Under the pieces are notes generated by a model that was not told the DNA's origin, did no database searches, and saw only the letters and a list, made by a program, of their open reading frames with translations. Of a DNA stretch of 64,000 bases, positions 1 through 8,594 are shown one piece after another (within the stretch, counting starts at the first letter, position 1; each line of letters starts with the position of its first letter). The DNA is from Dehalogenimonas sp. WBC-2 (lineage in GTDB: Bacteria > Chloroflexota > Dehalococcoidia > Dehalococcoidales > Dehalococcoidaceae). Both the position numbers and the translations under genes were made by a program. The stretch spans positions 1,299,902 through 1,363,901 of the forward strand of contig CP011392.1 of NCBI GenBank assembly GCA_001005265.1, written 5' to 3'.

Positions 1-1461
1 TATTATATTCGAGCCGGTTCCAACCACTGATGGGCTGGTTATGCCGGTAACAGCCAGTATGACGGCATTTATAGGCTCTATCTCAATATTGGCACTGATG
101 CCATCATTAGCTTCAGTATCTGATACCGCGACCTTCTGCGTGGTTCCGGCAGTCTTCAATGTCAGTCCGTTGGTAAAGGTATGGACGCCATTATCACCCA
201 AAACGAAGGTGTAAGGTGCCGGCAGTATTGCCTGCGGGTCTGTTGAGGTGAAGGTTATGGTACCCACGTAATTCGTCTTGACTTCGCCGTTCTCCATCAC
301 GGTTACAGTCACATTACCGGGTGTCCCGGCAGTTGTCGGACTGGTGATTCCAGTTATATTAAAGGATATCGGCGTCGGTGCGGTAACGGCATTGGCAATC
401 AATGTGACCGCAGTCTGTGATAACGCCCTGCCGTTCAGCGATGCGTCGGTATTGATGGCGATTGCCTTAAGAGCCAGTATATTTCCCTCAACATGAGCAG
501 TCGTTCCGATCGCCACACTGATACCTTCATTATCACCTGAAACCTGCCAGAAGATGTTCGAGGCCTGCGCGTTGCCTGCCAGGACAACATTTGCGCCGGA
601 ACCGAACGTCAAATCTCCCCCTATCTGGAAGATCCAGACAGCACTCGGGTCGCCTTGGGCGTCAAGGGTAACATCACTATTTACCAAAACTCCCGTGCCC
701 CACTTGTAGAGACCCGGGTAGAGTGTCCATCCGCTAAGATTCCCGGAGTATAACTCGGTAGCGTTCGGGTTGGTGCGTCCTGCGGCGGTGGTATAGGCTG
801 TTTCCATATTACCTACAGCCGTGGTTAGAGCAACAGGAGTTATTCCGGCAGATCCCGTATAGTCAGGTGCGTATACTTTTCCTACCACCAGGGATGACGT
901 CGAAAAGGTCTCCGAGGCATCCAGTATCAACCCGAATCCAGTTATGGCCGTCGAAGTGATTGGACTAACTCCAATATTTCCCGTAACCAGTGTGGTGCCG
1001 GTGGTGGTGACTCCTGTTTTTGCCAGAATGGCATAATTGGCCGCCGTTCCCAGGTCTATCGTTTCCTGCACCGTAATGAAAGACCAGGTGATTGTTGCGT
1101 TGGGGTCCTCAGCGTTCGTCACGGCGCCCGCCGGGATGGTGACAGTGTATGCTGTGCCATAGTCGAAGTCGGTATGAGTGATGGTTAGTGTGCGATTGTC
1201 CTCACCCAGCGTTGCCACCACACCGCCCGGGTCTGGCGCAATACCCACCCCAGCTAGGTTGACACCAATTACATCGACGTCAAACACGGCTGTTACGGTG
1301 GCATCCAGAGCCACATTTGCGGCTCCGTCTAGCGGCGCCAGCGTTGTCGCTGTCGGGACGGCCGCCATTACCGGCGCCACCGTCATAATGGTTAAACTCA
1401 ATCCCAACAGCATGGTGATGGCTAGTCCCCATATTGAACGAATTTTAGCTTTTGCCTTCAT
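1..1461 (-). CDS. Secreted DUF3494 (ice-binding-like) protein, C-terminus beyond left edge
   Basis: The minus strand is open from an ATG at 1461 to base 1 (487 codons visible, no stop). Residues 1-34 form a typical Sec signal peptide: basic start (MKAKAKIRS), hydrophobic core, cleavage near VMAAVP. Residues about 35-133 look like a bacterial Ig-like (Big_5) domain. Residues about 134-355 match DUF3494: it opens with DLGTAANYAILAK, and contains TGNIGVSP, a WTLYPGLYKW stretch, AVWIFQIGGDL and a late NGRALSQTAVTL. Another Ig-like domain follows, and a further repeat (AVTGITSPS) starts at the window edge. The known DUF3494 fold is a beta-solenoid that binds ice in cold organisms. In an anaerobic mesophile a cell-surface or adhesive role seems likelier, but that is inference. 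All plus-strand reading frames here are shadows. Confidence 0.88.
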   Translation of the reverse strand, partial: MKAKAKIRSIWGLAITMLLGLSLTIMTVAPVMAAVPTATTLAPLDGAANVALDATVTAVFDVDVIGVNLAGVGIAPDPGGVVATLGEDNRTLTITHTDFDYGTAYTVTIPAGAVTNAEDPNATITWSFITVQETIDLGTAANYAILAKTGVTTTGTTLVTGNIGVSPITSTAITGFGLILDASETFSTSSLVVGKVYAPDYTGSAGITPVALTTAVGNMETAYTTAAGRTNPNATELYSGNLSGWTLYPGLYKWGTGVLVNSDVTLDAQGDPSAVWIFQIGGDLTFGSGANVVLAGNAQASNIFWQVSGDNEGISVAIGTTAHVEGNILALKAIAINTDASLNGRALSQTAVTLIANAVTAPTPISFNITGITSPTTAGTPGNVTVTVMENGEVKTNYVGTITFTSTDPQAILPAPYTFVLGDNGVHTFTNGLTLKTAGTTQKVAVSDTEANDGISANIEIEPINAVILAVTGITSPSVVGTGSNII

Positions 1462-1640
1462 GTTAACTCTTCTTTCTTGCTAATGTTTTGTTCTCTTTAT
1501 AATCAACCGCTACAAGCCCCGGTTGCGGTGCCTGATCTAATTTGGCATTGGTTTCTTGCTAATATGCCATTCTTTCCCTCCTCGCGCTAAGTGCGCTCTT
1601 CTCCTGCGGTCCAGCCGCAATTTCTCATCTCGACAAGAAT
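1462..1640 (-). promoter_or_regulatory. Possible structured leader of the DUF3494 gene with a three-codon mini-ORF
   Basis: On the minus strand two short stem-loops (GCGG-loop-CCGC and GCGC-loop-GCGC) precede a strong Shine-Dalgarno GGAGGG (1576-1581). This is followed after five bases by ATG GCA TAT TAG (1570-1559), a possible leader peptide. A 12-base direct repeat (TTTCTTGCTAAT on the plus strand) lies at 1473-1484 and 1552-1563. I do not recognise a known riboswitch class. Regulation is only suggested by the arrangement. Confidence 0.3.
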
Positions 1641-1975
1641 ATACTAATAAATATTATTATTATGGGGCTGCACGACCCTTACCGATATGCGTAAAAATAC
1701 GTAAAAAATGATTTTGAAGTACCTGTTTTTCAACGGTCATATATCTATAATCCATTGATCAAGCCCGTGTTTTACAACAGCAGCGGCATCCAATGTAACC
1801 GCAGTTGCGATGCCTGGACCTGTTTATAATTTACAGGTTATAACTCATCTCTATGGGTATTACAGCCTTCATTTAAGAAATGATGCCCGTAAACTCACAA
1901 AAGGCCCCGCAGCCATTTTACGGAGTAAACCTTCCACAATACCTTCCCAACGTTCACTCTGCTTGTCACGCCTGT

Positions 1976-2006
1976 CCCGAGTGAATACTCGGGGAGCCTG
2001 TCGAAG
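1976..2006. repeat. REP-like hairpin, family A
   Basis: CCCGAGT and ACTCGGG form a 7-bp stem around GAAT, followed by GAGCCTGTCGAAG. The reverse complement has the same layout as the element at 16657-16688: CTTCGACAGGCTCCC, a GAGT...ACTC stem and a four-base loop. Such dispersed hairpins are intergenic repeats and not genes. The rest of 1641-2059 holds nothing I can assign. Confidence 0.55.
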
Positions 2007-2059
2007 TGTCCACTTTCATCTGCCTTGTATAGGGTCACGATGCTTCATGTTCTACCCTG

Positions 2060-2535
2060 CCCTCTAAAATAAACCCTCAAATAGTTAAAACCCCCATTGA
2101 CACCCCACCGCCCGTGTGTTAACATATGTTCTCTGTTGTTCTGGTAGTTATAAAGAGTATTTGTTATCGGTTGTTTTCGGTTTTAATGAGGTTGATTTTG
2201 GTAAACAACCGGTTGTTTTAGCCGCTTTCAATCGTAATAAAGAGGTTGTTTCCGTAATTTTCACTTTCAGATAAACAACCACCCCAGGTGCTGCTTTCCG
2301 GTGCTGAAGGTCGGATATTGGAAGGTATCGTTCTATGAATAAAATATGTTCTGCATCAACTTAAAAGGCTACATACCCCGTCATTGCAAGGAGCAAAGCG
2401 ACATGATTTATACCAGCATGTCATCCGAGGGTGCAATCTCATCTGAAAACCGCCACCTGAATTGTTGCTTTGAATCAAAACTCCAGGTGTTAAAAAACAG
2501 CTATTTGTGTCAAAACAATTCATCTATTTTTTATC
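2060..2535 (+). repeat. Long intergenic repeat, copy 1 (uninterrupted)
   Basis: This stretch is homologous, in opposite orientation, to 11700-12022 plus 13155-13205. Shared blocks include CCCATTGACACCCCACCG at 2093, TCTGGTAGTTA, a palindrome AAACAACCGGTTGTTT at 2203-2218, TTTCAATCGTAA, GAATTGTTGCTTTGAATC near 2460 and GCTATTTGTGTCAAAACAA near 2501. Between about 2290 and 2455 copy 1 carries unrelated sequence. That insert includes a CGTCATTGCAAGGAGCAAAG block resembling a common bacterial REP unit. No credible gene lies here; the 78-codon frame at 2346-2582 is made of repeat sequence. Confidence 0.75.
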
Positions 2536-2579
2536 AAAATCCCGGCTCTCATCATCATGCTGAAAGCCACCGCCAATCG

Positions 2580-2588
2580 TGATAGAAT
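2580..2588 (+). promoter_or_regulatory. Extended -10 promoter of valS
   Basis: TGA-TAGAAT at 2580-2588 fits an extended -10 element and would start transcription near 2595. That lies downstream of an in-frame ATG at 2557, so it supports translation from the ATG at 2623. Confidence 0.4.
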
Positions 2589-2622
2589 AGGCCATAAATT
2601 CGCTTACAAGGATTTTTTAGTA

Positions 2623-5268
2623 ATGTCTGACCTTCAGAAAACAGAGCTTCTCAAAGCTTATGAACCCTCCCAGGTGGAGGACAAGTGGTACTCGTTCTGG
2701 ATGGCAAAAGGCTATTTCAAGCCGCGTATAGATTCGGACAAGGAACCGTTCACCATCATCATGCCTCCGCCCAACGTAACCGGTGAGCTCCACCTCGGCC
2801 ACGCCCTGACCGCTACCCTGGAGGACATCATGACCCGCTGGCACCGCATGAAGGGTGAGCCTACTCTATGGCTGCCCGGTGTCGACCACGCTGGCATCGC
2901 AGCGCAGGTGGTGGTGGAGAGGATATTGGCTAAAGAAAAAAGGACAAAATATGATTTAGGCCGTGAGGCTTTTACCGCCCGTATGTGGCAGTGGGCCAAT
3001 TCCTGCCGTACGACCATACGTAAGCAGCACATGAAACTCGGTGCATCCTGTGATTGGGACCGAGAGGTCTTCACTCTGGACCCCGGTCCGTCGCTGGCGG
3101 TGCGCACTACCTTCAAAAGCCTCTATGATCAGGGCCTGATCTACCGCGGCGAGCGCATCATCAACTGGTGCCCCCGCTGCCATACCGCTATCTCTGACCT
3201 TGAGGTGGACCACAAGGACCTGTCCGGCCACCTGTGGCACATCAGATACCCGCTGGCCGACGACCCGACCCGCTTTGTCACCGTAGCAACCACCCGACCG
3301 GAAACGATGCTCGGCGATGTCGCTGTGGCCGTCAATCCGGACGACGAGCGCTACAAAGAACTGGTCGGCAAGAAACTACTACTGCCGATCATGAACCGCG
3401 AGATTCCCATCGTCGCCGATGCCGTAGTGGATATGACCTTCGGCACCGGCGCGGTGAAAACCACTCCGGCCCATGACCCGACCGATTTTGACATCGCCCA
3501 GCGTCACGGCCTGCCGCTGATAAATATTTTCAATAATGATGCCACCCTTAACGATAATGCGGGGAAATATTCGGGCCTTGACCGCTACATCGCCCGTAAG
3601 GCCATCACTGAGGAACTGGAGCGATTGGGACTCCTGGTTCTGGTCCAGGATTATGCCCATTCCGTAGGTCACTGCCAGCGCTGCGCCACGGTTACAGAAC
3701 CGCTCGCCTCGCTCCAATGGTTTGTCAAGATGGAATCTCTGGCTAAACCGGCCATTGAGGTGGTAACTTCCGGCCAGATCAGGATACTACCGGAACGCTT
3801 CATTAAACAATACCTCAATTGGATGGAGAATATCCGTGACTGGTGTATCTCCCGCCAGTTATGGTGGGGCCACCGCATCCCGGTGTGGTACTGCAAGGCT
3901 TGCGGCGAGACCATTGTCGCTATTGATACGCCCAAGATCTGCCCTAAGTGCTGTTCAGAGAAAATTGAGCAGGACCCGGATGTCCTCGATACCTGGTTCT
4001 CCTCGGGACTGTGGCCGCATTCCACCCTCGGCTGGCCGAATGAGACAGAAGATTTGAAATATTTCTACCCGACGAATGTCATGGAGACCGGCTATGACAT
4101 CCTGACCTTCTGGGTATCCCGCATGATCACCATGGGGCTGCACAACACCGGCAAGGTACCCTTCCGCACCGTTTATCTTCACGGCCTCATCCGCGACGAG
4201 AAGGGCGAGAAGATGAGCAAGGTCAAGGGCAACGTCCTCAACCCACTGACCCTCATCGACCAGTACGGCACCGACGCCCTGCGTTTCGGCATCACCACCG
4301 GCAACTCGCCCGGCAACGATATCAAGCTGTCGCCCATCCGTCTGGAGGCCGGGCGCAACTTCGCCAACAAGCTGTGGAACGCCTCCCGATTCGTCATCGG
4401 TTATCTTGATAAAGCCGAGCCGGGTATTATCGACCAAGCCGCTCTACCAGCCGAGGACCGCTGGATACTATCGCGCCTCAGCCGCACAATTTCCCAGGCT
4501 GTCTCCTTCATGGATGATTTCCAGTTCGGCGAGGCCGAGCGTGCCATTCATGATTTCATCTGGGGCGAGTTCTGCGACTGGTACATTGAGTTGTCCAAAG
4601 TACGGTTGCAGTCCGCCGACACCACCACGTCCCCGCTGCCGGTGCTTCTCAAGGTGCTCGACAACTCCCTGCGATTGCTGCATCCCTTCATGCCTTTCGT
4701 CACCGAGGAACTGTGGCAGCATCTGCGGCCTTATCTCGGCAATGTGCCGGAGTCCATCATGATCGCCGCCTATCCCGAAGCCAATCTCGATGCTGTCGAC
4801 GAGTCCGCCGAGGGTTTTATCGAGGGCTTGATCGAGGTCGTCAAAACCGTTCGCATTGTCCGCGCCGAGCATAAAGTAGAGGCCGGACACTGGATACCCG
4901 CCGAAATCCACGCCGGAACACTGGCCACCGGCCTAGAAGCCTATAAACCGATCATCGAGACTCTGGCCCGCGTCCGCCCGCTTTCTATAGTGAACGACCG
5001 CTTCTCCGGTGAAAGCGACGCTGAGAAGCTGGTGCTGGTGCTTAAAAACACCGAACTCGTCCTGCCCCTGTCCGGCATGATCGACCAGGAAGCTGAGACC
5101 GTCCGCGCCGCCAAAGAGCTCGCCGAGACCGAATCCCAGGTCGCACGTCTCTCCGCCATGCTGAGCAACAAAGCCTTCGTCGCCAAAGCACCGGAACAGG
5201 TCGTCACCAAGGAACGGGCCAAACTGGAGGCTCTGGAGGATAAACTTAAACGGTTGAGGGGAGGGTAA
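2623..5268 (+). CDS. valS: Valyl-tRNA synthetase
   Basis: Charges tRNA-Val with valine in the cytoplasm. The class-I catalytic signatures are present: HLGH at residues 57-60 (after MPPPNVTGE) and KMSK at 530-533. The editing domain lies between them, with TTRPETMLGD and HDPTDFDIA typical of ValRS. Two Cys pairs (CKAC and CPKC) suggest a zinc knuckle. The C-terminus (about 815-881) is a charged coiled coil typical of ValRS. Start: the frame is open back to 2557, but the ATG at 2623 has AAGG upstream, begins with the usual sequence and lies downstream of the likely promoter. The length of 881 residues is normal for the family. Confidence 0.96.
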   Translation: MSDLQKTELLKAYEPSQVEDKWYSFWMAKGYFKPRIDSDKEPFTIIMPPPNVTGELHLGHALTATLEDIMTRWHRMKGEPTLWLPGVDHAGIAAQVVVERILAKEKRTKYDLGREAFTARMWQWANSCRTTIRKQHMKLGASCDWDREVFTLDPGPSLAVRTTFKSLYDQGLIYRGERIINWCPRCHTAISDLEVDHKDLSGHLWHIRYPLADDPTRFVTVATTRPETMLGDVAVAVNPDDERYKELVGKKLLLPIMNREIPIVADAVVDMTFGTGAVKTTPAHDPTDFDIAQRHGLPLINIFNNDATLNDNAGKYSGLDRYIARKAITEELERLGLLVLVQDYAHSVGHCQRCATVTEPLASLQWFVKMESLAKPAIEVVTSGQIRILPERFIKQYLNWMENIRDWCISRQLWWGHRIPVWYCKACGETIVAIDTPKICPKCCSEKIEQDPDVLDTWFSSGLWPHSTLGWPNETEDLKYFYPTNVMETGYDILTFWVSRMITMGLHNTGKVPFRTVYLHGLIRDEKGEKMSKVKGNVLNPLTLIDQYGTDALRFGITTGNSPGNDIKLSPIRLEAGRNFANKLWNASRFVIGYLDKAEPGIIDQAALPAEDRWILSRLSRTISQAVSFMDDFQFGEAERAIHDFIWGEFCDWYIELSKVRLQSADTTTSPLPVLLKVLDNSLRLLHPFMPFVTEELWQHLRPYLGNVPESIMIAAYPEANLDAVDESAEGFIEGLIEVVKTVRIVRAEHKVEAGHWIPAEIHAGTLATGLEAYKPIIETLARVRPLSIVNDRFSGESDAEKLVLVLKNTELVLPLSGMIDQEAETVRAAKELAETESQVARLSAMLSNKAFVAKAPEQVVTKERAKLEALEDKLKRLRGG

Positions 5269-5332
5269 GCCTCAAAATCGAGATGGGCTTCCGATTACGA
5301 GTTGCCATTCAATGAATTACGCTGGGTGAACG

Positions 5333-5551
5333 GTGGATATATTTAAAACTTTCTGGATGATGGTGATTGTAGGTATTATCCTGATAGTTCTGGCAAAACC
5401 GTTGGGATATGCTTTTTACTACTGGAATTTTCGCTTGTTCAACCGTGACTGGTGGGTTGGGTGGGCCAAAGTTTGTGGAATATTGATCCTAGTAGGCGGA
5501 TTTTTGCTACTGATTATTTTCTGGAGTTTTCAATTTGTTAGCCGATATTGA
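5333..5551 (+). CDS. Small membrane protein, function unknown
   Basis: A 72-residue protein from a GTG start with a weak GGGTGA upstream. It has two clear transmembrane helices (about residues 8-28 and 47-67) joined by an aromatic, basic loop (YYWNFRLFNRDWWVGW). It lies 64 bases after valS in the same direction and could be read through from it. I recognise no family. The pattern of hydrophobic and charged residues argues for a real gene. Confidence 0.55.
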   Translation: MDIFKTFWMMVIVGIILIVLAKPLGYAFYYWNFRLFNRDWWVGWAKVCGILILVGGFLLLIIFWSFQFVSRY

Positions 5552-5663
5552 AAACAACAATAATCCTCGATAGGCATAATGAAGCGAAGTCCCACATTTG
5601 AAATCTGTTTGGCATTTGGGGCTTGAGACTTGGTGCTTGGAATGGTGCTTACCCCTCTCCTGA

Positions 5664-5680
5664 TGCTATAATCCACCGAT
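5664..5680 (+). promoter_or_regulatory. Extended -10 promoter giving a leaderless gatC mRNA
   Basis: TGC-TATAAT (5664-5672) ends only eight bases before the gatC ATG at 5681, with no Shine-Dalgarno between. Transcription would start at or next to the start codon. Confidence 0.55.
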
Positions 5681-5968
5681 ATGGAACTGACTAGAGAAGA
5701 AGTCCTGCACATCGCCCGGCTGGCGCGCCTCGGCATAGATGACGTCGAGATCGACCGCTTGCAGGGTGAGCTTTCAAATATCCTGGAGAATTTCACCGTG
5801 CTCTCCCAGGTGAACACCGACGGTGTGCCACCGACGGCCCATACCGTCGCCCAGTGCAACGTCCTTGGCTACGATGAACCAGCCCCGTCACTTACGACGG
5901 AGGATGTTCTGTCCAATGCCCCCGACCGTGACGGCGATTTCTTCCGTATCCACGCCGTGCTTGAATAA
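5681..5968 (+). CDS. gatC: Asp-tRNA(Asn)/Glu-tRNA(Gln) amidotransferase subunit C
   Basis: A 95-residue GatC, the small subunit that stabilises GatA and GatB in the GatCAB complex that amidates mischarged Glu-tRNA(Gln) and Asp-tRNA(Asn). Family hallmarks are the N-terminal LTREEVLHIARLARL helix, the central LSNILENFTVLSQVNTDGVPPTAH stretch (shown here in parts: LSNILENF, VLSQVNTDGV) and the C-terminal FFRIHAVLE. gatA follows 12 bases later, so the two are an operon. gatB is not in the window. The mRNA is probably leaderless. Confidence 0.94.
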   Translation: MELTREEVLHIARLARLGIDDVEIDRLQGELSNILENFTVLSQVNTDGVPPTAHTVAQCNVLGYDEPAPSLTTEDVLSNAPDRDGDFFRIHAVLE

Positions 5969-5980
5969 TAAGGATAAGAA

Positions 5981-7441
5981 TTGACCATAGACGTTAGCTC
6001 ACTTACCATCGTCGAGTCCCGGAAACTTCTGGACGCCAAGGAGATCTCTGCCGCAGAGCTCACCCGTGCCTACCTCGATCGCATCGATATCGTCGATGAC
6101 AAGATCCAGGCGCTGATGACCATCACCCGTGAAGAAGCCATCGTCCAGGCCAAAGCCGCCGATGCCGCCATCGCCCGCGGCGAGGCCGTCGCTCTGACCG
6201 GTATTCCGGTGGTACTCAAAGACGTTCTCTGCACTAAGGGCATCCGCACCACCTGCTCCTCAAAGATGCTTGAAAACTTCATCCCGCCCTATGATGCCGC
6301 CGTCGTTGAGCGCCTGAAAAGCCGCGGTGCCGTCATCATCGCCAAGGCCAACATGGACGAGTTCGCCATGGGCTCTTCGACCGAGAATTCGGCCTACTTC
6401 ACCACCCACAATCCTTGGGATCTAACCCGCGTTCCCGGCGGTTCCAGCGGTGGTTCGGCCGCGGCCGTTTCCGCAGGAGAAGCCCCTGCGGCTTTAGGTT
6501 CCGACACCGGCGGCAGCATCCGCCAGCCAGCCAGTTTCTGTTCTGTCACCGGCCTCAAACCGACCTACGGGCTGGTTTCCCGCTACGGTCTTATCGCCTT
6601 CGGTTCTTCGCTCGATCAGATCGGCCCGTTGACCCAGGACGTGGCGGACTCGGCGCTTATGCTTAATGCCATCGCCGGTTACGACCCGCGTGATTCGACT
6701 TCTGTGCCGCAGCCGGAAGAGGACTACTTCGGATGCCTCGGTAACAGCGTCAAGGGTATGCGCATCGGTATACCCAAAGAATATTTTGCACAGGGCGTCA
6801 CGTCTGAGGTTGATGCCGCCGTCAAAGCCGCCCTCAAAGTATACGAGACACTGGGCTGCTCCATCGAAGAATGTTCTTTACCAACCACCAGTTATGCTCT
6901 GGCCGTCTATTACATCATCGCCCCGTCAGAAGCCTCGGCTAACCTGGCCCGCTACGACGGCGTCAAGTACGGCTTCTCCTACAAGGACACCGACAGCATG
7001 TGGGAGGCTATGGAGAAGACCCGGGCCATAGGATTCGGTCCGGAGGTTAAGCGCCGCATCATGCTCGGCACTTACGCCCTGTCCGCCGGTTACTATGATG
7101 CCTGGTATGTTAAAGCCCAGAAGGTGCGTACCGTCATCCGCCGAGAGTTTGACGCCGCCTTTGAGAAGTATGATGCCCTAATCACCCCCACCGCCCCGAG
7201 CGTGCCCTTTAAGATTGGCGAAAAGGCCTCAGACCCATTCTCGATGTACCTTTCAGACATCTGCACCATCCCGGTCAACATCGCCGGGCTGCCGGGCATC
7301 TCAATCCAAGCCGGATTCTCCGATAACCTGCCCATTGGCCTTCAGATCATCGGCAAACCCTTCGCCGAGAAGACCATTTTCAATCTTGGTCATGCCTTCC
7401 AGCAAAACACCGACTGGCACAAGCGCCGCCCGAAGCTCTAA
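5981..7441 (+). CDS. gatA: Asp-tRNA(Asn)/Glu-tRNA(Gln) amidotransferase subunit A
   Basis: The glutaminase subunit of GatCAB, 486 residues, normal length. The amidase-signature Ser-cisSer-Lys triad is visible as K80 (VVLKDVL), S155 (GGSSGGSA) and S179 (DTGGSIRQP), nearly the same numbering as characterised GatA proteins. The start is TTG at 5981, supported by AAGGATAAG just upstream; no ATG fits the conserved N-terminus. It releases ammonia from glutamine and channels it to GatB. It is co-transcribed with gatC and converges on the peptidase gene at 7481. Confidence 0.96.
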   Translation: MTIDVSSLTIVESRKLLDAKEISAAELTRAYLDRIDIVDDKIQALMTITREEAIVQAKAADAAIARGEAVALTGIPVVLKDVLCTKGIRTTCSSKMLENFIPPYDAAVVERLKSRGAVIIAKANMDEFAMGSSTENSAYFTTHNPWDLTRVPGGSSGGSAAAVSAGEAPAALGSDTGGSIRQPASFCSVTGLKPTYGLVSRYGLIAFGSSLDQIGPLTQDVADSALMLNAIAGYDPRDSTSVPQPEEDYFGCLGNSVKGMRIGIPKEYFAQGVTSEVDAAVKAALKVYETLGCSIEECSLPTTSYALAVYYIIAPSEASANLARYDGVKYGFSYKDTDSMWEAMEKTRAIGFGPEVKRRIMLGTYALSAGYYDAWYVKAQKVRTVIRREFDAAFEKYDALITPTAPSVPFKIGEKASDPFSMYLSDICTIPVNIAGLPGISIQAGFSDNLPIGLQIIGKPFAEKTIFNLGHAFQQNTDWHKRRPKL

Positions 7442-7480
7442 TACATAATCAGCGCTGTTTACAGCAAAGATAATCGCACA

Positions 7481-8554
7481 CTAATCACACAAACCGGATA
7501 CCGTTGCCCCATCTAGCTTCCGCACCAGAGCCGTCACCAAGATTACAGCACGGTCAAAATCATCACGTCTAACAATTGAATTGTGACTGTGAGCGTGTCG
7601 CGTCGGCAGGGCAATAACCACCGTCGGAACACCGCTCCTATATAAATGGATGACGCCGCCATCATATCCGCCAAACTCAAGCGTATCCAATTGCAGCGGA
7701 ATGTCCAGGTCCTTCGCGGTGCTAATGACTAAATCCCTAAGCTTGAGGTTGGGGATCATTCTTGTGTCATAAACTACCAAGTTTGGCCCGCCGCCAAGAC
7801 GCGTCACCGATTCGTCAGCCTTGATTCCCGGCACATCACCTATCGGGCCAATGTCCAAAATAATCGCCACATCAGGCGACACCAACTCAACACTGGTGGC
7901 GGCGCCTCGTAGGCCCACTTCTTCCTGCACTGTGCCCACGCCAAAGACAGTATTGGGGTGATCTTCATCAGCCAGCAATTCCATTGCCGAAATCAGCATG
8001 GCGCAGCCGACACGGTCATCAAAAGCCTTTGCCATATAAGTCGGCTGCTTGACCGATAACACGCTAAATTCACTTATGGGCACTATGGCATCACCGACTT
8101 TCACTCCTGCAGCTTCAACCTCAGCTTTGGAGGTGGCACCGATGTCGATATACATATCCTTCTTTTCAAAAGTCACATTGCGTTCTTTTTGCGGTAAAAG
8201 ATGCGGTGGCGGGGCACCGATTACGCCGGTAACCTGCCCCATTGATGTCTCTATACACACTCGCTGCGCCACCATGTGCTGGTTAGGCCAACCGCCCAGG
8301 GGCACGAATTTGATGAATCCTTCCTGAGTGATGAGTTTCACCATGAAGCCAATCTCATCCATGTGAGCAGCCATTAGGATGCGCGGTGCGGCTTCTCTGC
8401 CTTTCTGAACACATATGACACTGCCTAGTTTGTCACCGGATACTTGGCCTAACTTACTCAATTGCCTTTTCATAATGCGGCAAACGCCGCCCTCATAGCC
8501 GGGAACACCACTGGCCTCCGTAAGTTCTTTTAGCAGTAATTCAATTTTATCCAT
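7481..8554 (-). CDS. M42 family metallo-aminopeptidase
   Basis: A 357-residue M42 (tetrahedral aminopeptidase / FrvX-like) peptidase. The metal ligands of the family are visible: H64 and D66 in AAHMDEIGF, the bridging Asp in KAFDDRVG (about 179), the catalytic and ligand Glu pair E211/E212 in VQEEVGLRG, D234 in ILDIGPIGD and a His near 320 in PTRHAHSHN. Enzymes of this family cut N-terminal residues from peptides in the cytoplasm. Some relatives were once annotated as endoglucanases, which is unlikely to be right here. It precedes the RNase J gene's 3' end by about 40 bases and may be co-transcribed with it. Confidence 0.9.
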   Translation of the reverse strand: MDKIELLLKELTEASGVPGYEGGVCRIMKRQLSKLGQVSGDKLGSVICVQKGREAAPRILMAAHMDEIGFMVKLITQEGFIKFVPLGGWPNQHMVAQRVCIETSMGQVTGVIGAPPPHLLPQKERNVTFEKKDMYIDIGATSKAEVEAAGVKVGDAIVPISEFSVLSVKQPTYMAKAFDDRVGCAMLISAMELLADEDHPNTVFGVGTVQEEVGLRGAATSVELVSPDVAIILDIGPIGDVPGIKADESVTRLGGGPNLVVYDTRMIPNLKLRDLVISTAKDLDIPLQLDTLEFGGYDGGVIHLYRSGVPTVVIALPTRHAHSHNSIVRRDDFDRAVILVTALVRKLDGATVSGLCD

Positions 8555-8594
8555 ATCCTACACCTATTCTTAAGTTTATCGGTCTCAATCCGGA

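Noticed and set aside
278-1483. Plus-strand frames at the left edge
   Set aside because: They are antisense shadows of the long minus-strand DUF3494 gene, which is open to the window edge.
2346-2582. 78-codon frame upstream of valS
   Set aside because: It is made of repeat copy 1 and a REP-like insert, with no ribosome site.
2536-2622. T-box leader for valS
   Set aside because: No T-box sequence or specifier stem is visible and the likely promoter starts transcription near 2595.
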